In this document: piece by piece, positions 1 to 6,757 of the stretch
Layout: every line of letters starts with the position of its first letter
Numbering within the stretch: the first letter of the stretch is position 1
NCBI GenBank assembly: GCA_902496595.1
Contig: CABVBV010000024.1
Location: 1-19,307, forward strand
Length of the DNA: 19,307 nt
Reading direction: 5' to 3'
Origin: an uncultured Eubacteriales bacterium
GTDB taxonomy: Bacteria; Bacillota; Clostridia; Oscillospirales; Oscillospiraceae
Made by a program: the position numbers and the translations under genes
The notes under the pieces: model-generated
What the model was told of the DNA's origin: nothing
The model's input: the letters and a program-made list of their open reading frames with translations, nothing else
Database searches by the model: none

Positions 1-1248
1 TGGGCGGGAACGGTGCGGCCGCGGGTGATCATCCTGGAGAACGTGGAGGAGTTCCAGACCTGGGGACCGGTGCGTCGTGGACGCCCGGTAAAATCAAAGG
101 CCGGTCAGACATTCACAAAGTGGCTGGAGCAGCTCCGGGACTTGGGGTATGACGTCGAGTGGCGCGAGCTGGTAGCCGCGGACTATGGCGCGCCAACCAC
201 GCGCAAGAGGTTTTTCCTCATTGCCCGCTGCGATGGGCGGCCCATCGTGTGGCCGGAGCCTACTCACGCGCCAGCTGACAGCCCGGAGGCGAAGGCGGGG
301 CTGAGAAAACCGTGGAGGAGCGCGGCGGAAATCATCGACTGGTCGCTGCCGTGCCCGTCCATCTTTGACACGCGGAAGGGAGTGCGTGATAAGTACGGCC
401 TCACCGCACAGCGGCCACTCAGCCCAAACACCATGCGGCGTGTCATCCGCGGCGTGGACAAGTTTGTGATTAGGTTGTCGGCACCGTTTATTGTTCCAGT
501 GGGGTACGGAGAGGCACCGGGACAGCTGCCGCGCGTGCATGACATGGGTAGGCCACTGCCAACAGCGATGGGCGCAGGCAAGCACGGAGTTTGCCAGCCT
601 TACATCATCCAGTATCACACGGAGCGGCACGAGCATGTCCGGGGGCAGAACGTGACAGAGCCACTGATGACAATAGACGCCGCCAACCGTTATGGGCTGG
701 CGGCGGCATCGCTGACTGCATATTACGGCGCTGAGCGCCATGGGCAGGACGTGACGGCCCCTCTGCGCACTGTTACAGCGCGAGACCGCGCAGGCCTGAC
801 GCTTGCAAGCCTGGTCAAGATGAAAGGCACGAACCTTGGCGGCGCGGCCTCCGAGCCGGTGCAGACCATCACCGCGGGCGGAGGTCATCATGGCGTGGTC
901 ACTACAGAGGTGCGGAAAGCGGAGCCGGGCGCAGAGCTGCACAACTGGCCGAAGATCCGCGGACTGCTCAATATTTACTGCGGGTACGCGCTGGCGGATG
1001 ACGAGGTGCTGCTGCTTGAGCTTGGCGGCGCGTGGTATTTCATAGCCGATATTGGCCTGCGTATGCTGATACCGAGGGAGCTGTATCGTGCCAACGGCTT
1101 CCCGGACGACTACATCATCGACCGGGACTACACCGGGCGGGATTATCCGAAGTCTAAGCAGATCGCCCGCTGCGGCAACGCCGTGCCGCCGCCCTTCGCA
1201 GAGGCCCTCGTGCGCGCAAACCTGCCAGAATGGTGTGGGCGTGAATGA
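1..1248 (+). CDS. C5-cytosine DNA methyltransferase, 5'-truncated by the window edge
   Basis: The product transfers a methyl group from S-adenosylmethionine to C5 of cytosine in DNA. In a phage this usually shields the genome from host restriction. The frame is already open at base 1, so the start, the FxGxG cofactor motif and the PCQ catalytic-Cys motif lie upstream. Visible motifs are the ENV motif VI (bases 37-45), a motif VIII-like TTRKRFFLIAR (from about 196) and motif X GNAVPPPFAEAL (1174-1209). Between VIII and X, in the target-recognition region, a roughly 33-codon unit recurs with a core like TEPLMTIDA..GL at 547, 655, 754 and 850. The next gene overlaps its stop (ATGA). No restriction enzyme partner is visible, so it is probably an orphan methyltransferase. 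The GTG at 13 is an internal codon, not a credible start. Confidence 0.93.
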   Translation, partial: WAGTVRPRVIILENVEEFQTWGPVRRGRPVKSKAGQTFTKWLEQLRDLGYDVEWRELVAADYGAPTTRKRFFLIARCDGRPIVWPEPTHAPADSPEAKAGLRKPWRSAAEIIDWSLPCPSIFDTRKGVRDKYGLTAQRPLSPNTMRRVIRGVDKFVIRLSAPFIVPVGYGEAPGQLPRVHDMGRPLPTAMGAGKHGVCQPYIIQYHTERHEHVRGQNVTEPLMTIDAANRYGLAAASLTAYYGAERHGQDVTAPLRTVTARDRAGLTLASLVKMKGTNLGGAASEPVQTITAGGGHHGVVTTEVRKAEPGAELHNWPKIRGLLNIYCGYALADDEVLLLELGGAWYFIADIGLRMLIPRELYRANGFPDDYIIDRDYTGRDYPKSKQIARCGNAVPPPFAEALVRANLPEWCGRE

Positions 1249-1466
1249 TGAAACTATCTGAAAAACAAATTGACCGTCTGTTCTGGGCGATGTGGTTTGA
1301 GCTCATCAGCTGGATCGCATGCTGCTGGCTCGATGTGCCGCTTTGCGGGTACATGCGCATACGCTCATGGACGGGCTATGCCGGAGCTGCGGCGGCGGTG
1401 ATGGCAATAATCATTACATACCGAACGTCAGCAAATTGGAAAGGGAGATTGCCTTGTGATGGCTGA
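1245..1466 (+). CDS. small two-helix membrane protein, function unknown
   Basis: A 73-residue protein whose ATG overlaps the methyltransferase stop as ATGA; a second ATG follows directly. Two hydrophobic stretches are visible: LFWAMWFELISWIACCWL (about residues 12-29) and a Gly/Ala-rich one followed by VMAIIITY (about 45-61). They are separated by a short polar loop, so a two-pass inner-membrane protein is likely. I do not recognise a family. The tight coupling to its neighbours on both sides supports it being translated. Its role is open; a host-takeover or exclusion peptide is only one possibility. Confidence 0.55.
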   Translation: MMKLSEKQIDRLFWAMWFELISWIACCWLDVPLCGYMRIRSWTGYAGAAAAVMAIIITYRTSANWKGRLPCDG

Positions 1467-1668
1467 GCGACATATCACGCTGTGCGTGACCTGCAGCCCA
1501 AAGTTCGAGGAAGTGACCGAGCTCGACGCGGATAAACCTCTGAGCAAAGTCCGCTGCGCCTGCTGCGGGCGGTCTCGGAATGGATACTCATATCGGGTGC
1601 GAACTCGAAAATCTGCTGAAGATAGGAGGAAGGCTGGTGCCAAGGATAAAGTTTCGACTCGCGACTGA
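1456..1668 (+). CDS. small cysteine-containing (putative zinc-ribbon) protein
   Basis: A 70-residue (GTG 1456) or 69-residue (ATG 1459) protein. An AAGGGAG ribosome-binding site at 1441-1447 serves either start. It has two cysteine pairs, CVTC at residues 10-13 and CACC at 34-37, which could hold a zinc ion, and a basic C-terminal half rich in Arg and Lys. That makes nucleic-acid or protein binding plausible but unproven. It overlaps the preceding gene by 11 bases and the next one by 32 bases in another frame. I do not recognise a named family. Confidence 0.5.
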   Translation: MMAERHITLCVTCSPKFEEVTELDADKPLSKVRCACCGRSRNGYSYRVRTRKSAEDRRKAGAKDKVSTRD

Positions 1669-1885
1669 CGCCGATGGGCGGAGCGTCGACTGCAAATCAT
1701 TTCAACGTTTGCCGGGCGGGAGCGCCGTGTGCGATATACTCAACCACCCTTGGTGTATAGCCAGGGGGTCGGCCGGGCCGGAAGGCTGCTCGTTCCGTCA
1801 GCCTCTGGAACAACAGAAAAGGGAAGGCGAGGCTGCGGCCTCGCCTTCGCGCGTAAAGGGGGGCGGCCGCCATAGCAAAGACTAA
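1637..1885 (+). CDS. hypothetical small phage protein with several cysteines
   Basis: An 82-residue protein read from GTG 1637. I chose this start because AGGAGG at 1624-1629 sits 7 bases upstream, whereas the earlier in-frame ATG at 1580 has no such site. The core contains SVDCKSFQRLPGGSAVCDIL and a later GCSFRQPL. Conserved-looking Cys and Gly positions suggest a small folded domain, followed by a charged tail rich in Ala, Gly and Lys. It overlaps the preceding small gene by 32 bases and, if the next gene begins at ATA 1872, that one by 14 bases. The function is unknown. Confidence 0.45.
   Translation: MPRIKFRLATDADGRSVDCKSFQRLPGGSAVCDILNHPWCIARGSAGPEGCSFRQPLEQQKREGEAAASPSRVKGGGRHSKD
1823..1848. 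other. perfect 11-bp stem-loop upstream of the Rep-like gene
   Basis: GAAGGCGAGGC (1823-1833), loop TGCG, then GCCTCGCCTTC (1838-1848) form an uninterrupted hairpin. No T-run follows on the + strand, so it is not a standard + strand terminator. The complementary strand has only a weak T-rich tail. It lies inside the 3' end of the preceding small gene and just before the ribosome-binding site of the HUH protein. It could be an attenuating structure or a nick-site hairpin for that protein; both are inference. Confidence 0.5.
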
Positions 1886-2660
1886 ACGCCTTATCACGGT
1901 GACAGCCGGGCAGCTCGTGTACGGCGTATGCTATACCCAGGCCATGGCGGCGGACTCTCCAAGAGAGCGTGCGGAGAAAGCCAAGTGCAGCAGCGCGGCC
2001 AGACAGAAGCTGAACTTCAAAGCGATGTGGAAGCAGCTGCAGCTGCTGCTCTGTGCCAATTTCAAAAGACATGACCTGTGGATCACCCTCGGCTTTGATG
2101 ACGCTCACCTGCCTCCGAACCGCAAGGCCTGCAAGAAGATCATGGCCCGATTCATGGACCGGCTGCGGGCTCGGCGGCGTGCGGATGGGGAGGAGCTGCG
2201 CTATGTTTATGCGATACATGAGCTCCAGGACGACGGCTCCAGGCGGTATCATTTTCACATGATCATCAATGCTGAGTCCAGCAGAGCAGACTACGAACTA
2301 ATTCGCTCACTGTGGGAGTGGGGCGATAACATAGAGATCTCCCAGCTCTCGGACAGCGAGCACTACGGCCGCGATGACTTCATGGAGATCGCGCAGTACA
2401 TGGTACGAGAGCGCAACCCGGACGCTGATTCAAAGGTAATTGCGGTCGGTGACAAAGGCTATGTCGGATCCCGAAACCTTGCCAAGCCTGTGCGGGAGTC
2501 GCAGCTGGTCGACGACAATGTGACTATCACAGCGCCGCCGGGAGCTGTGATCCTGGACCGAGACGAGCGGCAGAATGGATACGGCTGCTACACATATATA
2601 TCGTATCTGTTGCCCGAGCCGAGGCCAGAGCCTGCTCGCAGACGCCGAAAAATCGAATAG
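1872..2660 (+). CDS. HUH-type replication-initiator-like endonuclease
   Basis: A 262-residue protein resembling rolling-circle replication initiators (the phage G2P-like/Rep group) that nick one DNA strand through a tyrosine. Numbered from ATA 1872, the three expected motifs appear in order: motif 1 LWITLGFDD (about 69-77), motif 2 YHFHMII with the His-hydrophobic-His metal site at 127-129, and motif 3 with a tyrosine in EIAQYMVRE (Tyr about 176). The start is unusual. The only ATG/GTG/TTG after the upstream stop (TAA 1854-1856) and before conserved sequence is GTG 1899, which has no ribosome-binding site. ATA 1872 has AAAGGGGGG at 1855-1863 and yields an N-terminus (M)AKTKRLITV that fits what I recall of this family. 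A conservative call would be 1899-2660. A role in phage DNA replication is likely but not shown here. Confidence 0.8.
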   Translation: MAKTKRLITVTAGQLVYGVCYTQAMAADSPRERAEKAKCSSAARQKLNFKAMWKQLQLLLCANFKRHDLWITLGFDDAHLPPNRKACKKIMARFMDRLRARRRADGEELRYVYAIHELQDDGSRRYHFHMIINAESSRADYELIRSLWEWGDNIEISQLSDSEHYGRDDFMEIAQYMVRERNPDADSKVIAVGDKGYVGSRNLAKPVRESQLVDDNVTITAPPGAVILDRDERQNGYGCYTYISYLLPEPRPEPARRRRKIE

Positions 2661-2716
2661 CTATTATTTTTTCTGACTTGGGGTTGTGTATATCTTTAGG
2701 CGGGAGGTACGAGAAA

Positions 2717-2941
2717 ATGACGGAAGGTACACGAAAACGCTTGACACATTTAGGTGCGCTGGGTAAACTGGAGGTGCGAGAAGGCCGGATCGTCTGCCCG
2801 ATATGCGGCAGCCGCACAGACCAGGTTATCCTGCCGGATACCCGAGCGGTGCAGTTGCCGGTATGGTGCCGCAAGTGTAAGCTCCGGCTTCTCGTGACAA
2901 TTTCAGACGGCGAGTGCCAGTGCCAAAGTGCCAGTGCCTGA
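2717..2941 (+). CDS. cysteine-rich KTR-family zinc protein
   Basis: A 74-residue protein with the layout of the Cys_rich_KTR family: CPIC at residues 27-30 and CRKC at 51-54, about 20 residues apart, ending in a beta-like LRLLVTI. Four cysteines of this kind bind one zinc. The family is small and common in Clostridia mobile elements, and its biochemical role is unknown to me. ATG 2717 is chosen because GGGAGG (2702-2707) lies 9 bases upstream. The C-terminus is written by a short repeat of GTGCCA units (about 2913-2939), giving an odd CQCQSASA tail. Its stop codon is inside the stem of the terminator that follows. Confidence 0.8.
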   Translation: MTEGTRKRLTHLGALGKLEVREGRIVCPICGSRTDQVILPDTRAVQLPVWCRKCKLRLLVTISDGECQCQSASA

Positions 2942-2974
2942 CTTCGACTATGTGTCGGAGGCAGGCGCTTTTTT
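2934..2974 (+). terminator. rho-independent terminator between KTR gene and packaging genes
   Basis: GTGCCTG (2934-2940) pairs with CAGGCGC (2962-2968), and CTTCGAC (2942-2948) pairs with GTCGGAG (2954-2960). One A/G mismatch separates the two helices, the loop is TATGT, and two pairs are G-T. Six T residues follow (2969-2974). This is a long stem plus T-run, the classic intrinsic terminator shape. The next gene begins only 24 bases later, so the packaging and head genes would need read-through, antitermination or a promoter that I do not see. Confidence 0.8.
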
Positions 2975-2998
2975 GTTTGCCGCCGGGAGGTGTGCTGA

Positions 2999-3283
2999 AT
3001 GTGGGACGGATACGAGAGCCGACGATGGCGTGCCTATGTCAGACCGCGCATCCTGCGCCGTGACGGGTACCGCTGCCGCGAGGCGCGGCGCTATGGGCGC
3101 AACGTTGAGGCGACTGTCGTTCACCACATCTGGCCGGCCGAGGATTGGCCAGAATATGCCTGGGCTGACTGGAACCTCCTGAGCTTGTCGGCTGAGGCGC
3201 ACCGCGCGATGCACAACGACGACGGCAGCCTCTCGGCGCTCGGCGAGTCATGGCGCCGCCGGACTATCCCCCCCACCCCCTGA
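2999..3283 (+). CDS. HNH endonuclease adjacent to terminase
   Basis: A 94-residue HNH nuclease with the core VHHIWPAEDWPEYAWADWN (His42-His43, Asn59), then His68 and His72 in AHRAMHN. In cos-type phages an HNH protein encoded next to the terminase helps the terminase cut DNA at cos. ATG 2999 has GGGAGG about 9 bases upstream. Compared with relatives that carry zinc-binding CxxC pairs, only Cys26 remains: the second position of the first pair is Ala29, and the pair before the final histidine is Ser64/Ala67. The structural zinc is therefore probably absent. The final codons run through a C7-A-C5 tract (3268-3280). Confidence 0.9.
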   Translation: MWDGYESRRWRAYVRPRILRRDGYRCREARRYGRNVEATVVHHIWPAEDWPEYAWADWNLLSLSAEAHRAMHNDDGSLSALGESWRRRTIPPTP

Positions 3284-3450
3284 GACTGAAAATCTTTGCC
3301 CTTGATCACTGGCAGCGTCCCCTTTTCCGACAGCGGACAAAAAATTTGAGGGGGGTAAAATTCGGCGTTCAGGAGAAACGGAAACAAGAACTCGCGCGCG
3401 GACTGCGCCCGTGAACGACGCGCCCGCGCGAATGAGCCGGAGGCGGTGAA
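3284..3450. other. non-coding gap between HNH and terminase; candidate cos region
   Basis: 167 bases without a convincing gene. Just before it is C7-A-C5 (3268-3280), and inside it is G6 followed by TAAAATT (3350-3362). The two tracts could pair with each other. The position between an HNH gene and the terminase is where cos sites lie in many cos phages. The right end carries GGAGG at 3439-3443, the ribosome-binding site for the TTG start of the terminase. The cos assignment is inference from position and G/C tracts only. Confidence 0.35.
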
Positions 3451-5574
3451 TTGGCCAGAGAGGACATAATCCGCGACGCAATGCGCGCCGTGGACACCTA
3501 CAACGAGATATACGAGCCGACCATCAAGGTCCTGGCCAAGACTGAACGCCAGCTCTCCCGAGCGGAAAAGGAATGGCGCAAGCAGGGCGGCCAGATGGTG
3601 GCCCGCATGACCAACAAGGCCGGAGCTGAGTACATGGCGAAAGACCCGTACTGGTCGGCCGTCGAGAAGCTGCGTGCGGATGCCCTGGCACTGCGCACCC
3701 AGCTGGGTCTGACACCCGCCGGGCTGAAAAAGGCCCGAAGCGCCGTTGAAGCAAATGCCTCGTCGGGAAGCCCGATTGAGGCGCTGCTGGATACGGCCAA
3801 GGAAACGGCCATTGCCAAAGCGGCGGACTACCAGGCCGCCGTCGACGCCTATGTTGAGGGCGTCCTGTCCGGCGACGTTCCCGCCTTCACCGAGATCCGC
3901 CAGGCCTGCGCCAGATATGTGTCCGATTTGGACACGGGGCGCTGGGACTTCCGGGCGGATGCGGCGAACCTGATAATCGCGCTCATCGAGACGACAATCT
4001 GCCACCAGCAGGGCGAGGACCTCGAGGGCTTGCCCATGCGCGGACGCCCTTTCGAGCTGCTGCCGTATCACAAGTTCTGCGTTTACAACATCATGGGCTT
4101 TTATCAGCCGGGTACACAACTACGGCGATATGTTGAGGCTCTGATATTTGTTCCACGCAAGAACGTCAAGACCACCTTCGCAGCGGCGCTGGCCTGGGCC
4201 TTTGCCCTCTATTACCGGATGTCGGGCTCAAAGGTGTATGAGGTCGGCGGCGCGCTGAAGCAGGCCCTGGAGGGCTTTGACTTCCTCAAATTCAACGTGA
4301 AGCGTCTCGGCATATCCGTAGACGAGGATCCCGACAACGGGCTGCGGATCATAGGCAGCAACAATGAGCACAGCATATCGGGCGATGTCGGAGACGGGTA
4401 TATCTCTATCAATGCCCTGGCTACGTCGCCCGACCGTCAGGACTCGTTCAACGCCAACGTCATCATTGCCGACGAGATGCATACCTACAAGAGCGCCAAG
4501 CAGTACCAGGTGCTCAAGGACGCGACCAAAGCGTACTCCAACAAGCTCGTTATCGGCATCTCGACTGCCGGCTCTCTGGAGCTCGGCTTCTGTGCGCAGC
4601 GCGTTGACTTCTGCCGGAAGATCCTCGACGGCACCGTGACCGGGGACATAGCTGACCGCACCTTCGTATTCATAGCCGCGGCCGAGCAGGGCGCGAACGG
4701 CGAAGTCGACTATGATGACCCTGCTGTCATGCAGGCCTGTAATCCAGGCTGGGGCGCGAGCATCCGCCCGGCGGACATGATCGCCGACGCGCAGCTTGCC
4801 CGCGAGGATCCCCAGATGAGGCCGGAGTTCCTGACCAAGAGCCTCAATGTCTTTATCCAGTCGCTGCGTGCGTATTTCGACATCGAGGAGTGGCGGGCGT
4901 CTGACGCCAAGTATGACTGGACGCTTGACCAGCTTGCCAGGCTGCCGGTCGAGTGGTACGGCGGCGCCGACCTCTCAAAGCTGCATGACCTCACCGCAGC
5001 GTGCCTGTTCGGCCACTACCAGGGCGTGGACATCATCGTCCCTCACTGCTGGTTCCCGCGTCCGGCTGCGCTCGTAAAGGCAGAGCAGGACCAGATACCT
5101 CTGTTCGGCTGGCTCGACGACCACTGGCTGGACATGACAAACGACAAGGTCACAAATCACGCTGACGTGGTCCGGTGGTTCACGGACATGCGCACGCGCG
5201 GTTTCAAGGTGCGCCGGGTGGGACACGACCGCAAATTCTGCCGCGAGTATTACATCGGCATGAAGGCGGCGCACTTTACCGTCCGTGACCAGCCGCAGAC
5301 GGCGCTGCTCAAGAATGAGGGGTTCCACTACCTCATGAACTCTGCCAAGGCCGGCACGCTGTATTACTGCCACGCTGAGCCGTTTGAATACTGCGTCCAG
5401 AACGTCCACGGCGTCGACAAGGCTGATGACGTGACGTATTACGACAAGCTGGCTCCGAATCTGCGCATAGACGTGTTCGACTGCGCAGTGTTCGCAGCCT
5501 GCACCTATCTCATAGATCTCGAAGCCAAAAAGAAAGGCGCCGGCTGGTTCGGCGCTCAGAAGGAGGGTGATTAA
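3451..5574 (+). CDS. terminase, apparent small-plus-large subunit fusion
   Basis: A 707-residue packaging motor. Residues about 15-100 resemble P27-type small terminases (a charged helix and LRTQLGLTPAGLKKAR at about 81-96). From about 125 on it is a large terminase: HK97/lambda-like lead-in, Walker A PRKNVKTT at 235-242, Walker B VIIADEMH at 337-344, C-motif STAGS at 371-375. The nuclease region has Asp507 in GGADLS, Asp593 in GHDRKF and the acidic C-terminal RIDVFD (672-677). The ATPase pumps DNA into the prohead and the nuclease cuts genome ends. The Walker A has Val where Gly is usual before the Lys. TTG 3451 is supported by GGAGG 7 bases upstream. No separate small-subunit gene is present nearby. 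The large-subunit call is firm; the small-subunit part is less certain. Confidence 0.93.
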   Translation: MAREDIIRDAMRAVDTYNEIYEPTIKVLAKTERQLSRAEKEWRKQGGQMVARMTNKAGAEYMAKDPYWSAVEKLRADALALRTQLGLTPAGLKKARSAVEANASSGSPIEALLDTAKETAIAKAADYQAAVDAYVEGVLSGDVPAFTEIRQACARYVSDLDTGRWDFRADAANLIIALIETTICHQQGEDLEGLPMRGRPFELLPYHKFCVYNIMGFYQPGTQLRRYVEALIFVPRKNVKTTFAAALAWAFALYYRMSGSKVYEVGGALKQALEGFDFLKFNVKRLGISVDEDPDNGLRIIGSNNEHSISGDVGDGYISINALATSPDRQDSFNANVIIADEMHTYKSAKQYQVLKDATKAYSNKLVIGISTAGSLELGFCAQRVDFCRKILDGTVTGDIADRTFVFIAAAEQGANGEVDYDDPAVMQACNPGWGASIRPADMIADAQLAREDPQMRPEFLTKSLNVFIQSLRAYFDIEEWRASDAKYDWTLDQLARLPVEWYGGADLSKLHDLTAACLFGHYQGVDIIVPHCWFPRPAALVKAEQDQIPLFGWLDDHWLDMTNDKVTNHADVVRWFTDMRTRGFKVRRVGHDRKFCREYYIGMKAAHFTVRDQPQTALLKNEGFHYLMNSAKAGTLYYCHAEPFEYCVQNVHGVDKADDVTYYDKLAPNLRIDVFDCAVFAACTYLIDLEAKKKGAGWFGAQKEGD

Positions 5575-6756
5575 TTGCGAGTTAAGCCGGTCCCGCGCTC
5601 GCGGGATGCCCCGCTGTCGACCGTGCCGCGATGGATAACGCTGGCCGACACAGAATCGGACCTCACTGTACCCGGATATTCGAGGCTCATCGACTCGCCG
5701 GACGTTGCCAATGCCGTCGGCATGGTGGCCGATATCATATCCGACGCCACAATATGGCTTATGGAGAACACCGACGAGGGCGACAAGCGGCTCAAAAACG
5801 AGCTGTCGCGCATGATCGATATCACCCCGTACAGTCTGGGGACACGCCAGACATGGGTTAGCTGGATCGTGACAACGATGTTCACATCCGGGGACGGCAA
5901 CGCCTTCGTTCTTCCCGATTCCCATAACGGTCGGATAGAGGAGCTGCTGCCCATGCCGGGCGCGACGACGCTGCCGCAGGACAACGGCCTGAGCTATTCC
6001 ATCCAATGGCGCGGCCAGATGTTTGCGCCTGATGATGTGCTGCACTTCCGGCTGCATCCGGATCCGGCTGCGCCGTGGCGGGGCAGAGGCCCGCGCGTGC
6101 AGCTGCGCGAGGTGCTTAAGAATCTGCGTCAGGCCGCGGCGACCACAAACGCCTTTATGTCCTCAAAGTGGATGCCGAGCGTGATCATCAAGGTGGACTC
6201 CAATTCCGAGGAACTAAGAGATCCGTCTGGCCGCGAGAAGCTGATGCATGAGTACATACAGACGCAGCGCGCCGGCGAGCCCTGGATGATCCCCGCAGAG
6301 CTCATGGACGTTGTCACGGTCAAACCGCTGTCCCTGGCCGACATTGCGATATCGTCCAGCGTGGAGATGGACAAGCGCTGCGTCGCGGCTGCAATACGGG
6401 TACCGCCGTATTTCCTCGGCGTGGGGGAGTACAGCGAGGCGGCATACAACAACTTTATCCGCACGACGGCCCAGCCGATAGCGAACGGCATCGCACAGGA
6501 GCTTACAAAGAAGCTCCTGATCTCCGAGCGCTGGTACTGGAAGTTCAATACCCGCAGACTTTACGCCTACGACCTCAAGACACTGGCCTCGGTCGGCGAC
6601 GACCAGTATGTCCGCGGCATAATGACGGGCAATGAGGTCCGCGACTGGCTCGATCTGCCGCCGGAGCCCGGACTGGATGAGCGCGTTATCCTGGAGAACT
6701 ATATCCCCGCCGGCATGATCGGCAATCAGAAAAAGCTGCAAAGTGAGGAGGACTGA
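5575..6756 (+). CDS. phage portal protein (HK97 type)
   Basis: A 393-residue portal, the dodecameric ring at one capsid vertex through which DNA enters and on which the terminase docks. Family marks include the N-terminal segment with VANAVGMVADIISDATI, a central PMPGATTLPQ-like strand, FAPDDVLHFRL, the long helical part with CVAAAIRVPPYFLGV, and the C-terminal NEVRDWLDLPPEPGLDE. The start is TTG 5575, immediately after the terminase stop; GGAGG at 5562-5566 lies 8 bases upstream. Length and position between terminase and protease are normal for the family. Confidence 0.95.
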   Translation: MRVKPVPRSRDAPLSTVPRWITLADTESDLTVPGYSRLIDSPDVANAVGMVADIISDATIWLMENTDEGDKRLKNELSRMIDITPYSLGTRQTWVSWIVTTMFTSGDGNAFVLPDSHNGRIEELLPMPGATTLPQDNGLSYSIQWRGQMFAPDDVLHFRLHPDPAAPWRGRGPRVQLREVLKNLRQAAATTNAFMSSKWMPSVIIKVDSNSEELRDPSGREKLMHEYIQTQRAGEPWMIPAELMDVVTVKPLSLADIAISSSVEMDKRCVAAAIRVPPYFLGVGEYSEAAYNNFIRTTAQPIANGIAQELTKKLLISERWYWKFNTRRLYAYDLKTLASVGDDQYVRGIMTGNEVRDWLDLPPEPGLDERVILENYIPAGMIGNQKKLQSEED

Positions 6757-6757
6757 T

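Noticed and set aside
2656..2672. AATAGCTATT palindrome plus ATTTTTT after the Rep stop as a terminator
   Set aside because: The palindrome has no loop and is A/T only, so the stem would be very weak.
2661..2716. Promoter before the KTR gene (GTATAT-like -10)
   Set aside because: No matching -35 at good spacing. The short A/T-rich gap alone is not enough.
2911..2939. GTGCCA short repeats as a CRISPR or regulatory array
   Set aside because: Only a few 6-base units, within a coding tail, and no spacer structure.
2928..3182. 84-codon + strand frame overlapping the HNH gene
   Set aside because: It begins inside the terminator stem and competes with a clear HNH protein in another frame.
3121..4119. 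332-codon open frame on the - strand across the HNH/terminase junction
   Set aside because: Low-complexity, basic translation antisense to two clear genes, with no supporting start signal.
4975..6057. 360-codon open frame on the - strand across terminase and portal
   Set aside because: It is antisense to two conserved genes and crosses their junction. No family features were seen.
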